From positions 1-43,128 of the forward strand of contig JAURPG010000090.1 in assembly GCA_030835405.1 (NCBI GenBank): a DNA stretch of 43,128 nt. Reading direction: 5' to 3'. Of the stretch, positions 27,888 through 35,845 are shown one piece after another. The notes below the pieces were generated by a model. It was not told the origin of the DNA. It did not search any database and saw only the letters and a list, made by a program, of their open reading frames with translations. Origin of the DNA: Gammaproteobacteria bacterium (GTDB taxonomy: Bacteria; Pseudomonadota; Gammaproteobacteria; Eutrophobiales; Eutrophobiaceae). Each line of letters opens with the position of its first letter. Within the stretch, counting starts at the first letter, position 1. The position numbers were made by a program, and so were the translations under genes.

Positions 27888-29101
27888 TTAGACAATTGAG
27901 ACTTCCATTTTCTTAATCATCGCAGAGTAGTAACCATCCTTTGGCCTCATTGTTCTTAATGTCTTAAATTCTTTTATCGCTGTTTCAGAATCTGAATTAT
28001 TGTAAGCCTCTAATGCTCGTTTATGCTTTAATAACCAATTATCCATATCTGCATTTGAGTCTGATACACTGCATAATGGTTGAAATAACCGGGTCGCGTT
28101 ATGTTTTCCCTTCACATGTACAGTATCTATCTCTCTGAATAAGATATCTTGGCATTCATTCCTGGTTGACTCACTTACCAATATAGGAACCTCATATCTT
28201 CTGGTTAAAGTCTCTATGCGTGATGCAACATTTACCGAATCGCCAATGACCGTATAGGCTATCCGGTGTTAATACCCACACCCATTTTAGGTCCCGGCCA
28301 ACCTTTCTTAATGAAACCATCTGATAATTCAGCGATCATTTGTATCATATCAAGTGAAGCCAGAACTGCATTTTGAGCATGGTCTTGTTGGGCAATGGGA
28401 GCACCCCAGAAAGCCATGATGGAATCACCGATGTACTTGTCTATGGTGCCCCCATAACGGAACAGAATCTCTGTCATCGCATCGAAATACTCATTCAGCA
28501 ATAAAGATAGCTGTTTGGGGTTTAATTGTTCAGCCACATTGGAAAAGTCCTGCAGGTCACAGAAAAATACTGTCATGATTCTTGATTCACCGTTCATGTT
28601 GACCTGGTCGGGATGTTTGCTGGTTTTGTTGATAATTTCCGACGGAACGAATTGACCAAAGGCCTGAATGATTTTGGTTTTCGAGTGAGTTTCAACAAAA
28701 TAGATTAACAGTGCATTCATGGAAAACAATACCAGGATAATTAACAGGCTATATTCCATGGGTAAAATCGTTTGTACCTGTTTGACAGTGATGTACAGGT
28801 ATAGATGCGGAAGGATGAGCAGAAAATTCATAATTGCGGCAATCATCGGTGTCACGACAGGTAATAAAAAAGACAATAACAGTCCGGTAAATATCATCAT
28901 TAAAAACGAGAGGGATACGCTGCTAACGGGTTCATTTATGATATGGGCTAATAATGCAGTGATGACCTGGCCATTAAAATTTAAATTTGGGCCATTGCGT
29001 AAATGAATATCGAGCGCGCCTGTACCATTTAGAAGATAAAAGAGAAAAATGATTAGCAGCAGAATGGTCTGGGTTTTATTTTGAAATAGTTTTTCTAACA
29101 C
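27888..29101 (-). pseudogene. CHASE2-type adenylate/guanylate cyclase, broken by deletions
   Basis: Class III cyclases make cAMP or cGMP. The 5' part (29101-28259, 280 residues) has an N-terminal membrane helix, three further helices near residues 63-140 and the start of the catalytic domain: FGQFVPSEI, VFFCDLQDFS (first metal Asp), and GDSIMAFWGAP (second metal Asp). It stops at GVGINTG. The remainder continues in another frame from about 28262 (RIAYTVIGDSVNVASRIE, with the transition-state Asn and Arg) to 27888. The stretch expected between NTG and RIAYT, roughly a dozen residues containing VGxMGS, is missing, and the join shifts frame. The extracytoplasmic CHASE2 region is also far too short. 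Not functional as it stands. Confidence 0.85.
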
Positions 29102-29346
29102 AGCTCAATATTTGAGGTGGTTTATTTACCCTGCAGTTTAACAGCCATGTTTGTACGGAAAAAACGATAATAACCATTTACAATCAGGAAATTAGGAATA
29201 ATCAACATACGCGCAACTAGGCACTATAGTTTTAAAATTTATCGTCAAATGTGACATAAGGTGTTGAAGTTTCGACACATTTGATAAAAAACTGACATTT
29301 CAGGCGATATTGTAGAGATATATTTTATAAAAATATTATATTTATC

Positions 29347-29386
29347 ATATAGATAAATATATAGATAAATATATAGATAAATATAT
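29347..29386. repeat. 12-bp tandem repeat upstream of the pilin promoter
   Basis: ATATAGATAAAT is present three times without a break (29347-29382), followed by a partial fourth copy. Its spacing puts each unit slightly more than one helical turn apart. It ends directly at the promoter-like element at 29386. The 343-base gap 29102-29444 otherwise holds no gene. A short reverse-strand frame rich in Tyr, Ile and Leu across it is only the translation of this repeat. Confidence 0.85.
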
Positions 29387-29402
29387 TGGCATATAATCTG
29401 CA
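29386..29402 (+). promoter_or_regulatory. Sigma-54-like promoter of the pilin gene (overlapping a TATAAT box)
   Basis: TTGGCATATAATCTGCA has GG (29388-29389) and GC (29400-29401) exactly ten bases apart, the rule for the -24/-12 elements of RpoN promoters. Pilin genes are often under RpoN. The same stretch contains a perfect TATAAT (29392-29397), so a sigma-70 reading is possible; no good -35 box lies 17 bases before it. The start of transcription would be near 29413 and the pilin ATG is at 29445. Confidence 0.6.
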
Positions 29403-29444
29403 TATTATTAGAGTAATAACAATCACACATGCGAGGAAAATAAT

Positions 29445-30209
29445 ATGAATAATAAAAAACAATCAGGTTTTACCCTGGTAGAAATTGCAATCGTGCTGGT
29501 AGTGATTGGCCTTCTATTGGGCGGGATATTAAAGGGACAACAGCTCATTAATAGTGCCCGGGTGCGTAACCTGGCGGATCAGAACTCTGGTGTCCAGGCC
29601 GCTTATTATGGTTTTGTAGACCGGTTCCGTAATTTACCTGGTGATATGGCACCTGCCGCTGCCTGTGCCGCCGTTGGCGCAGCAGTTGATACGGCATGTG
29701 GCGGTACGCCAACTATCGGTGGTGACGGTGACGGCAGGATTGAAAATGTTGCCGAGGCTGGCGCAGTATGGGCACACCTTTCGGTTGCTGGATTTATCAC
29801 AGGCACCTATTCGGGTGACCCAGCCAATGAGGCTGCTTACCGGGATACCAGTGTGGCAGCAGGACAGATACCACCAAATGCCTTCCAGGGGCCGATTTTG
29901 CTTGGTCATATGGATTACTATGTGGACGGTGCTTTAGCTTCTCAGGGAACAGTCACCCGATTGGCCTATTCGTTTGGCGGTAATATTCCAGTACCCCTGT
30001 TACGTGACCTGGACCAGAAGCTGGATGATGGCATTGCCGGTACCGGTGTGTTGCGTTCTGCAATGGGTGCGGCAACCGCCCCGACAACGGGATTCGATGC
30101 CATTGTTGGCTATACCAACTCTCCGGAATGTCTGGCCGATGTCTCTTACATTGCTAACTGGAATGTTGATAGTGCCAACCCGGAGTGTAACGCTATCTTC
30201 CTGTATTAA
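29445..30209 (+). CDS. Type IV pilin-like protein (prepilin-type N terminus)
   Basis: The product is 254 residues. The leader MNNKKQSG is cut before Phe9 by prepilin peptidase, and the mature protein begins FTLVEIAIVLVVIGLLLGG, with the Glu at mature position 5 that is needed for assembly. RFRNLPGDMAP near residue 56 places it in a group of long pseudopilins common in methylotrophs and nitrifiers. The globular part is Gly/Ala rich with four cysteines and DGDGRIENVAEAG. A GAGGA ribosome-binding site and a sigma-54-like promoter precede it, and a strong terminator follows, so it is a single-gene transcript. It sits within the exporter genes but no other pilus genes are near. Confidence 0.88.
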   Translation: MNNKKQSGFTLVEIAIVLVVIGLLLGGILKGQQLINSARVRNLADQNSGVQAAYYGFVDRFRNLPGDMAPAAACAAVGAAVDTACGGTPTIGGDGDGRIENVAEAGAVWAHLSVAGFITGTYSGDPANEAAYRDTSVAAGQIPPNAFQGPILLGHMDYYVDGALASQGTVTRLAYSFGGNIPVPLLRDLDQKLDDGIAGTGVLRSAMGAATAPTTGFDAIVGYTNSPECLADVSYIANWNVDSANPECNAIFLY

Positions 30210-30230
30210 AAGGCAAGTATGTTGAACCTG

Positions 30231-30262
30231 ATAAGGGCCCGCTTTGCGGGCCCTTATTTTTT
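30231..30262 (+). terminator. Rho-independent terminator after the pilin gene
   Basis: A perfect 12-bp stem, ATAAGGGCCCGC (30231-30242) with GCGGGCCCTTAT (30246-30257), has a TTT loop and a run of T on its 3' side. It begins 21 bases after the pilin stop. It separates the pilin transcript from the ABC ATPase gene at 30315. Confidence 0.94.
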
Positions 30263-30314
30263 GGAATAAGATAAAATATTATTACCTCCAGCATGGATAA
30301 CACAGATAAAGTTT

Positions 30315-31037
30315 ATGGACAACTCACCCTGTATTGAAATTAATAATGTCAGTAAACGTTATGGAAGCCAGAAAATACTGGATGGAGTTGACCTGGTTGT
30401 TAATGATAATGAAATCCATGGGTTGGTGGGAATCAATGGTGCGGGCAAGACAACACTGATTAAGTGTCTACTGGATTTGGTCTCGATTAATTCCGGTGAG
30501 ATTAAACTTTCAGGGATCAATAGTTCTGATAATGCTTCACGGAATTCACTGGCATTTCTGCCGGAAAAATTCACCCCGCCTTATTATTTGTCCGGCGAGG
30601 ATTTTCTGAAATATATATTAAAGCTTTACAATGTCAGCTACGATGAGCAGTTGATAGATTCTGTATTGTTGTCACTGGACTTTAATCCGCAATATTTATC
30701 CAAGCCGGTCCGGCAGCTTTCTAAAGGCATGACCCAGAAGCTTGGTTTGACTGCCTGCTTCCTCAGCAACAAAAATTTACTTGTGCTTGATGAACCCATG
30801 AGCGGCCTCGACCCCAGGGCCAGGGCCTATTTGAAGCAGCATATTCTTGATATGAAAAACAAGTCGGTAACAATGTTTGTATGTACTCACTTATTGACAG
30901 ACATTGAAGCCTTCTGCGATAAGGTCTCCATATTACATAATGGCTCTATCCACTTTACAGGGACCCCGGAGGAATGTTGCAGGCAATACAACACCACAGA
31001 TTTTGAGAGTGCATATCTTGCCTGTGTGGGCGCGTGA
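30315..31037 (+). CDS. ABC transporter ATP-binding protein
   Basis: A 240-residue nucleotide-binding domain. Walker A is GINGAGKTT (residues 39-47), the Q-loop region has FLPEKF where most have a Gln-Pro type sequence (LPE is usual for ABC-2 exporters of the Nat/CcmA kind), the signature is LSKGMTQK (135-142), Walker B is LLVLDEPMSGLDP and the switch His is His192 in CTHLL. The protein belongs with ABC-2 permeases. The only permease in view is at 26353-27126, so the two probably form one exporter although they are separated. Downstream of the ATPase is a repeat cluster. Confidence 0.88.
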   Translation: MDNSPCIEINNVSKRYGSQKILDGVDLVVNDNEIHGLVGINGAGKTTLIKCLLDLVSINSGEIKLSGINSSDNASRNSLAFLPEKFTPPYYLSGEDFLKYILKLYNVSYDEQLIDSVLLSLDFNPQYLSKPVRQLSKGMTQKLGLTACFLSNKNLLVLDEPMSGLDPRARAYLKQHILDMKNKSVTMFVCTHLLTDIEAFCDKVSILHNGSIHFTGTPEECCRQYNTTDFESAYLACVGA

Positions 31038-31050
31038 CATAGAAAAGATT

Positions 31051-31230
31051 AGACAGGATTTACATGATATATCTATTGGCTCTTTTTGAATCAAGTAAAT
31101 CTTGTTAATCCTATCCATTTTTTAAGTATCCTATTAAAAATATTAATGCCAGACATTTGGCTTAAATTGTCTGAAGTTGTAACGAAGCATTATAGATACG
31201 TCCTGTTTATCCTGTTAATCCTGTCTATTC
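31051..31230. repeat. Dispersed repeat cluster downstream of the ABC ATPase gene
   Basis: A forward-type unit AGACAGGATTTACATGAT at 31051 is followed by the complementary form AAATCTTGTTAATCCTATCC at 31098-31116, and then by TCCTGTTTATCCTGTTAATC at 31201, ending CTGTCTATT near 31230. The arms again pair imperfectly. They lie in the 239-base gap between the ATPase and DUF4124 genes. A TACAAT box just before 31277 may be the promoter of the next gene. Confidence 0.65.
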
Positions 31231-31276
31231 TTTTATCTATTCACCTGAAAGCGATAAATCGTCTACAATAGAAAGT

Positions 31277-31783
31277 ATGAAAATACTATTAATCATCCTG
31301 CCACTGCTATTAATTAGCCTCTTCGCCCAGGCCCGTATGTATCAATGGGTAGATCCGGATACCAATACCACACAATTATCTGGCAAGCCGCCATATTGGT
31401 ATCGCAACGGTGAGCCCGGGCCCAGGGTTATTATATTCGATAATGGCAAGGTCATAGATGACACGGGTATCCCTGTCTCAGATGTTGAGAATGAAAAATT
31501 TCGGCAACAGGCGTTGGTCATCGTGGAGCAGGACAGGTTGTCAGCTATAGAAAAACTCAGGCAGGCGGAGCTGCAAAAGGCGGCATTTGGAACAGAAGAA
31601 GAGGATGAAGAGCCGATGAAAATTATTCTCGATCCAGTTGTGGAAGAACGTGAGATTGAAGAAGGCAGACAGGTTGAAGCGGATGATTCACAAATAGAAC
31701 AACAGATGCGGGAATTACTTGAACAGTATGAGGCCCTTAAGACTCAAAGCGCTAAAGATGTTGTAGGTTCGTCTAACCAGTAA
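31277..31783 (+). CDS. DUF4124 domain protein, exported
   Basis: A 168-residue product with a signal peptide (MKILLIILPLLLISLFAQA, cut before RMYQW). The mature N terminus MYQWVDPDTNTTQLSGKPP is the typical DUF4124 strand pattern (YKWVDENG...). In this case the domain is longer, with WYRNGEPGPRV. The C-terminal half is acidic and helical with coiled-coil tendency (EQDRLSAIEKLRQAELQK and QIEQQMRELLEQYEAL). The function of DUF4124 is not known; such proteins lie in the envelope. The broken kinase gene follows on the opposite strand. Confidence 0.8.
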   Translation: MKILLIILPLLLISLFAQARMYQWVDPDTNTTQLSGKPPYWYRNGEPGPRVIIFDNGKVIDDTGIPVSDVENEKFRQQALVIVEQDRLSAIEKLRQAELQKAAFGTEEEDEEPMKIILDPVVEEREIEEGRQVEADDSQIEQQMRELLEQYEALKTQSAKDVVGSSNQ

Positions 31784-31798
31784 CCGTTTGACCTGAGA

Positions 31799-32250
31799 CT
31801 AACCGGAAAAAAACGATTTTATAGTATTTACAAACCCTGACTGTTTATTCTGCACAAATTGTCTGAGGCTAAGTAAGGCCTGATTTTTTGGATCAATCCT
31901 TAAGCCTATATCAACATAACTAGCGGTTTTCTCCAGTTCATTTTTAACCATGGCCTGTTCTGCCAGAACAGCATATTGGTTGGCAATATTGTAGATACCA
32001 TGGAGATATAGAACATGTTATTGGCAACGCCAATATCATATATGGTAATAATATTTGGATGGGACAGTGAGGCAATAATCCTGCCTTCCGCCATAAATCG
32101 CTCAATTAAGTCTTTTGATTCATCTGCATCGACATTATCGAGGATCTTAAGGCAGACAGAACGGGTGAGTGATTCCTGTGTGGCCAGGTATACCGTGGCC
32201 ATACCACCCTTTCCAATTTCATTTTTTATTATATAGCCAGGAATCTCCAT
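31799..32250 (-). pseudogene. Ser/Thr protein kinase with TPR tail, core deleted
   Basis: The 5' part from ATG 32250 is the N-lobe of a Hanks-type kinase: the glycine loop GKGGMATVYLA, the lysine in VCLKIL, the helix-C Glu in FMAEGRII and HPNIITIYDIG. It reaches MFYISM at about 32000. There similarity stops, and in another frame the same strand reads GIYNIANQYAVLAEQAMV and on through VDIGLRIDPKNQALLSL to a stop at 31799, clearly the final TPR repeats of a longer protein. The HRD catalytic loop, DFG and the rest are absent. An internal deletion has fused the two ends out of frame. The gene is dead. Confidence 0.82.
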
Positions 32251-32389
32251 TGGCTGATTATAAAACGAATTTTAGATAATGTTATATGTAACTGCTTAAT
32301 TTAATTAAGAAAACAGGGATTTGGATGGTTTTTCCATGATGATGGGCTGGAAACTGCAGTAAACGGATAAAAAACCAAGTGGACTTGAA

Positions 32390-32848
32390 TCAGTCCAGAG
32401 ACTCTGCTGCCCGGTGTTTTGCCTTGATATAGTTAGCATGGGAGACGTATAACAAATCAGCAATCTTGCGGATAAAATACTCCTCATACTTATCGATAAC
32501 ATTGTCTGCTACAGCAACACGCCAGAGTAATTCTATGACTGTTACTTTCTCTTCTGCATTTAGTTCATCATTCACAGTCCTGGTAAAATCATGCAGTGAA
32601 ATAGCATGATTGACTTCTACACGTGCGGTCTCAATGATGTCCTGGATTTCATCCTGAGCCAGATGAAAATTTAACGACATGGTCTTCTCAATAACCTTAA
32701 TTTCATCTTCATCAATACCCGAATCTGCTAGGGCAATCTCCAGCATGAGCACGGCCGCACAAAGCTCCAGGGTATGTGCTCTGGAACTGTTCTCGATTTC
32801 ACCATAACCCAGATGTTGGCCAAAAAATTCAGTTAATGAATTGAACAT
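32390..32848 (-). CDS. TerB-family protein
   Basis: A 152-residue helical cytoplasmic protein. LCAAVLMLEIALADSGIDEDEI near residue 29 and LLWRVAVADNVIDKYEEYFI near 104 are the two acidic, metal-binding-like repeats of the TerB/DjlA-like domain, each ending in a D-x-x-I/E pattern. This form is frequent in gammaproteobacteria apart from tellurite operons, and a role in tellurite resistance should not be assumed. It lies 9 bases downstream of hspQ on the same strand, so it is the second gene of that transcript. Confidence 0.85.
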   Translation of the reverse strand: MFNSLTEFFGQHLGYGEIENSSRAHTLELCAAVLMLEIALADSGIDEDEIKVIEKTMSLNFHLAQDEIQDIIETARVEVNHAISLHDFTRTVNDELNAEEKVTVIELLWRVAVADNVIDKYEEYFIRKIADLLYVSHANYIKAKHRAAESLD

Positions 32849-32857
32849 AGATATTGC

Positions 32858-33217
32858 TTAATTTTTTTGCCAGGAATGGTTGATATATTTGCCGCCTTGA
32901 AAATCATCAAAGTAGGTTAATATCATTGGATGGTCAATGGAATCTATGGATGTATCTGCCCGGAGGTTGCGTTCCGCGACATAGGTTTCATACAGTGAAT
33001 CATTTACCAATACCTTATACCAGGGGGCATTTTTGGGAGGTTTCGACTTCGCCATTTTCTGGTACCATTCTTCAGATCCAAGATAGATCGGGTCTATATC
33101 AACTATGACCCCGCGATAATCGAACAATTTATGGGTGATCAGCTGGCCAATATCGAATTTTGCCTCTTTTGGCATCAATTCTTGAATTTGCATGTTGCTA
33201 TTATCACTACTTATCAT
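32858..33217 (-). CDS. hspQ: Heat shock protein HspQ (YccV-like)
   Basis: A 119-residue protein with the SH3-like beta fold of the YccV family. KFDIGQLITHKLFDYRGVIVDIDP near residue 20 is the family signature, followed by APWYKVLVNDSLYETYVAERNL near 63. HspQ is known to stimulate Lon and to bind hemimethylated DNA in E. coli. The N terminus has about 18 extra residues with two alternate ATGs (33217 and 33193), and the later one would give a length nearer to the usual 105. It is divergent from rsmE and precedes the TerB gene. Confidence 0.9.
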   Translation of the reverse strand: MISSDNSNMQIQELMPKEAKFDIGQLITHKLFDYRGVIVDIDPIYLGSEEWYQKMAKSKPPKNAPWYKVLVNDSLYETYVAERNLRADTSIDSIDHPMILTYFDDFQGGKYINHSWQKN

Positions 33218-33277
33218 GGTTTATCCCTCAAAGTGGGGTATAAGTGATTTATTACAATTTAATATATAGTGTTTACT

Positions 33278-34006
33278 ATGAGAAAAACAAGGGTGTATGT
33301 TGAGAGTAACTTGACAGCCGGTAACCCGGTCACCATAGGTGATGACAGTTTTCATCATCTCAGTCATGTATTAAAACATCGTGAAGGCGATATGATACAT
33401 GCATTTGATGGTAATGGCGGTTATTTTGAATCAATCATCATATCCAAAAGTAAACGATCTATTACGATTCAGCCTGATATTTTTGTAAAAGATAATCGTG
33501 AATCAGACCTCAGGTTGACTCTGGCGCAAGGCATATCTCGTGGTCAGAAAATGGATCTTACCATACAAAAGGCCGTGGAACTGGGCGTTTATATCTTTGT
33601 TCCAGTTATGACAGAACGCGGTAATGTAAAGCTTGATGATGAACGTTCTGAAAAACGATTGAAGCATTGGCAGAAAATAATCATCAATGCATGTGAACAG
33701 TGTGGAAGAAATGTACTTCCCACCATTCTCGAGCCGGTAAAATTGGAAGAATGGATGGCTGTGGATGCTAATGCAATGAGATATGTATTGGATCCAATGT
33801 CAGATGTGTCAATCTCCAGTATAAGTCAGCAGGGATCTGAAATTTCTCTCATCTGTGGTCCTGAAGGTGGATTATGTGCTAACGAACTGGAACAGAGTCA
33901 GAATAACGGGTATTCACCCATATCTCTTGGTCCCAGGATACTGAGGACGGAGACCGCGGCCATTTCAGCATTGGCAATTTTTCAATCAAGATGGGGAGAT
34001 ATATGA
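33278..34006 (+). CDS. rsmE: 16S rRNA (uracil-1498-N3)-methyltransferase RsmE
   Basis: Methylates U1498 in the decoding centre using SAM. The 242-residue protein begins MRKTRVYVESNL at ATG 33278, which fits homologues; an in-frame GTG at 33269 is less likely. It has the N-terminal PUA-like part (FHHLSHVLKHREGD, FDGNGG) and the SPOUT knot: QGISRGQKMD near 90, VELGVYIFVPVMTERG, CEQCGRNVLP, LICGPEGGLCANELE near 195 and LGPRILRTETAA near 217. It is followed after 63 bases by gshA on the same strand. Confidence 0.94.
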   Translation: MRKTRVYVESNLTAGNPVTIGDDSFHHLSHVLKHREGDMIHAFDGNGGYFESIIISKSKRSITIQPDIFVKDNRESDLRLTLAQGISRGQKMDLTIQKAVELGVYIFVPVMTERGNVKLDDERSEKRLKHWQKIIINACEQCGRNVLPTILEPVKLEEWMAVDANAMRYVLDPMSDVSISSISQQGSEISLICGPEGGLCANELEQSQNNGYSPISLGPRILRTETAAISALAIFQSRWGDI

Positions 34007-34069
34007 TAAACGTGTTTTTTGAAATATCGAGAGTATAATTCCCATTATACTAATAATAAAAGGTAAGCC

Positions 34070-35374
34070 GTGAGCAAATCTGAATCACCCGTCCCCCACC
34101 TGACAACCTCTCTTTCCGGTCCATTGATGCACCTGGAAGAACAATTTATTAATCATCAAGCCAAAATAGAATCCTGGTTCAGAGAGCAGTGGCGGATCAC
34201 CCAGGCACCATTTTATTCTTCGGTGGATATCAGAAACGCAGGATACAAGATAGCACCAGTAGATACCAATCTGTTTCCCGCCGGTTTTAACAACCTCAAT
34301 CCGGAATTTGAGTCCCTTTGTATTCAAGCTATACAACAGGCAGTTGAACGGATCGACAAACCTGTTGATCGGATTATTTTAATTCCGGAAAATCACACAC
34401 GGAATAAGTTTTATCTTACCAATGTGGCTGTACTGGCATCATTAATATCCAAGGCCGGGTTTGAGATTAAGCTGGGTTCGTTAATGAATGATTTGACTGA
34501 GCCTGTCAGTATTCCACTGGATCAAGGTGAGGAAGTCACGCTATATCCAGTTATGCGGAATGATAATCAAATCTATGTAAGTGATGGTTTTTATCCAGAC
34601 TTGATATTATTGAATAATGATCTTTCTGCAGGAAGGCCCGATATCCTGGAAAATCTTACACAAACCATCACCCCCCCTTTGTCCCTGGGATGGTCCAACC
34701 GAATGAAGTCGGATCACTTTAAGAATTACCAGGAGGTTGCCAATGAATTTTCTTCCATATTTGACCTGGACCCCTGGTTGATCACACCTTTATATCGTAG
34801 CTGTGGTGAAATTGATTTTATGAAACGGGAAGGGAATAGCTGCCTTGAAAGCAACGTCAATGCATTGTTATCAGCTGTCCAGCAAAAGTATCAGGAATAT
34901 AATATTGAACAACGGCCTTATGTGGTGGTTAAGGCTGAATCCGGTACTTATGGTATGAGTGTTATGACGGCACATAGTGCTGAAGAGCTACTGGAATTGA
35001 ATCGCAAGGAACGCACCAGAATGTCCACGACCAAGGAAGGCCAAAAAGTCACCAGGGTATTGATACAAGAAGGGGTATTTACAAATGAAACCTGGGGGCC
35101 AGACAAGACTGTCGCAGAGCCGGTGGTATATTCCATAGACAAAAATGTAGTGGGAGGATTCTACCGGGTCCACTCAAAAAAAGGTGTGAATGAAAATCTC
35201 AATTCACCAGGGATGCGATTTGAACCTCTGGCATTCGATGATTGTTGCATCTCCCCGGATATAGACCAATCTCCGGACTCTCATGTTAACCGATTTTATA
35301 TTTACGGTGTTATCGCAAGACTCGCTACACTGGCTGCTGCCAGGGAAATAGTGGAGGGTTCAGTAGAAAGCTAG
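34070..35374 (+). CDS. gshA: Glutamate-cysteine ligase, Acidithiobacillus-type
   Basis: Catalyses the first step of glutathione synthesis. The 434-residue protein belongs to the form described in Acidithiobacillus ferrooxidans and found in many beta- and gammaproteobacteria (TIGR02049). It is unrelated by length and motif to E. coli GshA. Motifs: APVDTNLFPAGFNNL near residue 63, ENHTRNKFYLTN near 105, VVVKAESGTYGMSVM near 285, LIQEGVFTNE near 336 and GGFYRVHSKKGVNENLNSPG near 364. The start is GTG 34070 behind AAGGTAAG. No gshB follows. The next 545 bases hold no large gene. Confidence 0.92.
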   Translation: MSKSESPVPHLTTSLSGPLMHLEEQFINHQAKIESWFREQWRITQAPFYSSVDIRNAGYKIAPVDTNLFPAGFNNLNPEFESLCIQAIQQAVERIDKPVDRIILIPENHTRNKFYLTNVAVLASLISKAGFEIKLGSLMNDLTEPVSIPLDQGEEVTLYPVMRNDNQIYVSDGFYPDLILLNNDLSAGRPDILENLTQTITPPLSLGWSNRMKSDHFKNYQEVANEFSSIFDLDPWLITPLYRSCGEIDFMKREGNSCLESNVNALLSAVQQKYQEYNIEQRPYVVVKAESGTYGMSVMTAHSAEELLELNRKERTRMSTTKEGQKVTRVLIQEGVFTNETWGPDKTVAEPVVYSIDKNVVGGFYRVHSKKGVNENLNSPGMRFEPLAFDDCCISPDIDQSPDSHVNRFYIYGVIARLATLAAAREIVEGSVES

Positions 35375-35689
35375 AAGTAAAAAGAAAGTAAGAAGACCAA
35401 CCCATTTCCGTAAGAAGCCAATTACCATGATCTGGTTATTGAATAAAAAACTGTTCAACCTGGGCGTGTTATATAAACAAGATTACGATAAGGCAAGCAT
35501 CTGCCTCTCGCGCAGACGGGAATCAAGACTTAAATTAGTTGCCTGCGGGGCGATACTTCACAGGTGATGATTAAAGTCCCCCATAACTGATGGTCTGCCC
35601 ATGGTTTTTATCTATTAATTTCCAGGAATTTCACGCTGGTACACAACATTACTGTGCTGGAGACGTGCCCCGCCAAATGAATAATGAAT

Positions 35690-35845
35690 TTAATGTGAGA
35701 TTGATGCTGCGGATGCAAAATGCGGGTCCTGAGACAGGGAGACCACTCTGGTCGTGATTTCTACCAACAGGATGATGACAAATACCATTGTGACGCCGCA
35801 AATATATGGTAAAAAAGCCCCCTGGTTGTATTTATTCTCATCCAT
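35690..35845 (-). CDS. Possible small single-helix membrane protein (51 residues)
   Basis: In the 545-base gap between gshA and argH, the reverse strand has an open frame from ATG 35845 to a TAA at 35690. Its product begins MDENKYNQGAFLPYICG, has one hydrophobic helix (VTMVFVIILLVEI) and a short polar tail ending ASISH. The composition is protein-like, but I see no clear ribosome-binding site. A 46-residue forward frame at 35427-35567 looks less convincing. Nothing else is recognised in the gap. Confidence 0.35.
   Translation of the reverse strand: MDENKYNQGAFLPYICGVTMVFVIILLVEITTRVVSLSQDPHFASAASISH

Noticed and set aside
29245-29430. Reverse-strand frame rich in Tyr, Ile and Leu in front of the pilin gene
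   Set aside because: It is only the translation of the ATATAGATAAAT tandem repeat and AT-rich promoter DNA. It has no ribosome-binding site and no protein-like composition.
32390-32848. TerB-like gene as evidence of a tellurite-resistance or phage-defence island
   Set aside because: It is coupled to hspQ in a housekeeping setting, and no other ter genes are present.
35427-35567. 46-residue forward frame after gshA (MIWLLNKKLFNLGVLYKQ...)
   Set aside because: It has no ribosome-binding site, no recognisable family and no helix or signal; chance is the simpler reading.
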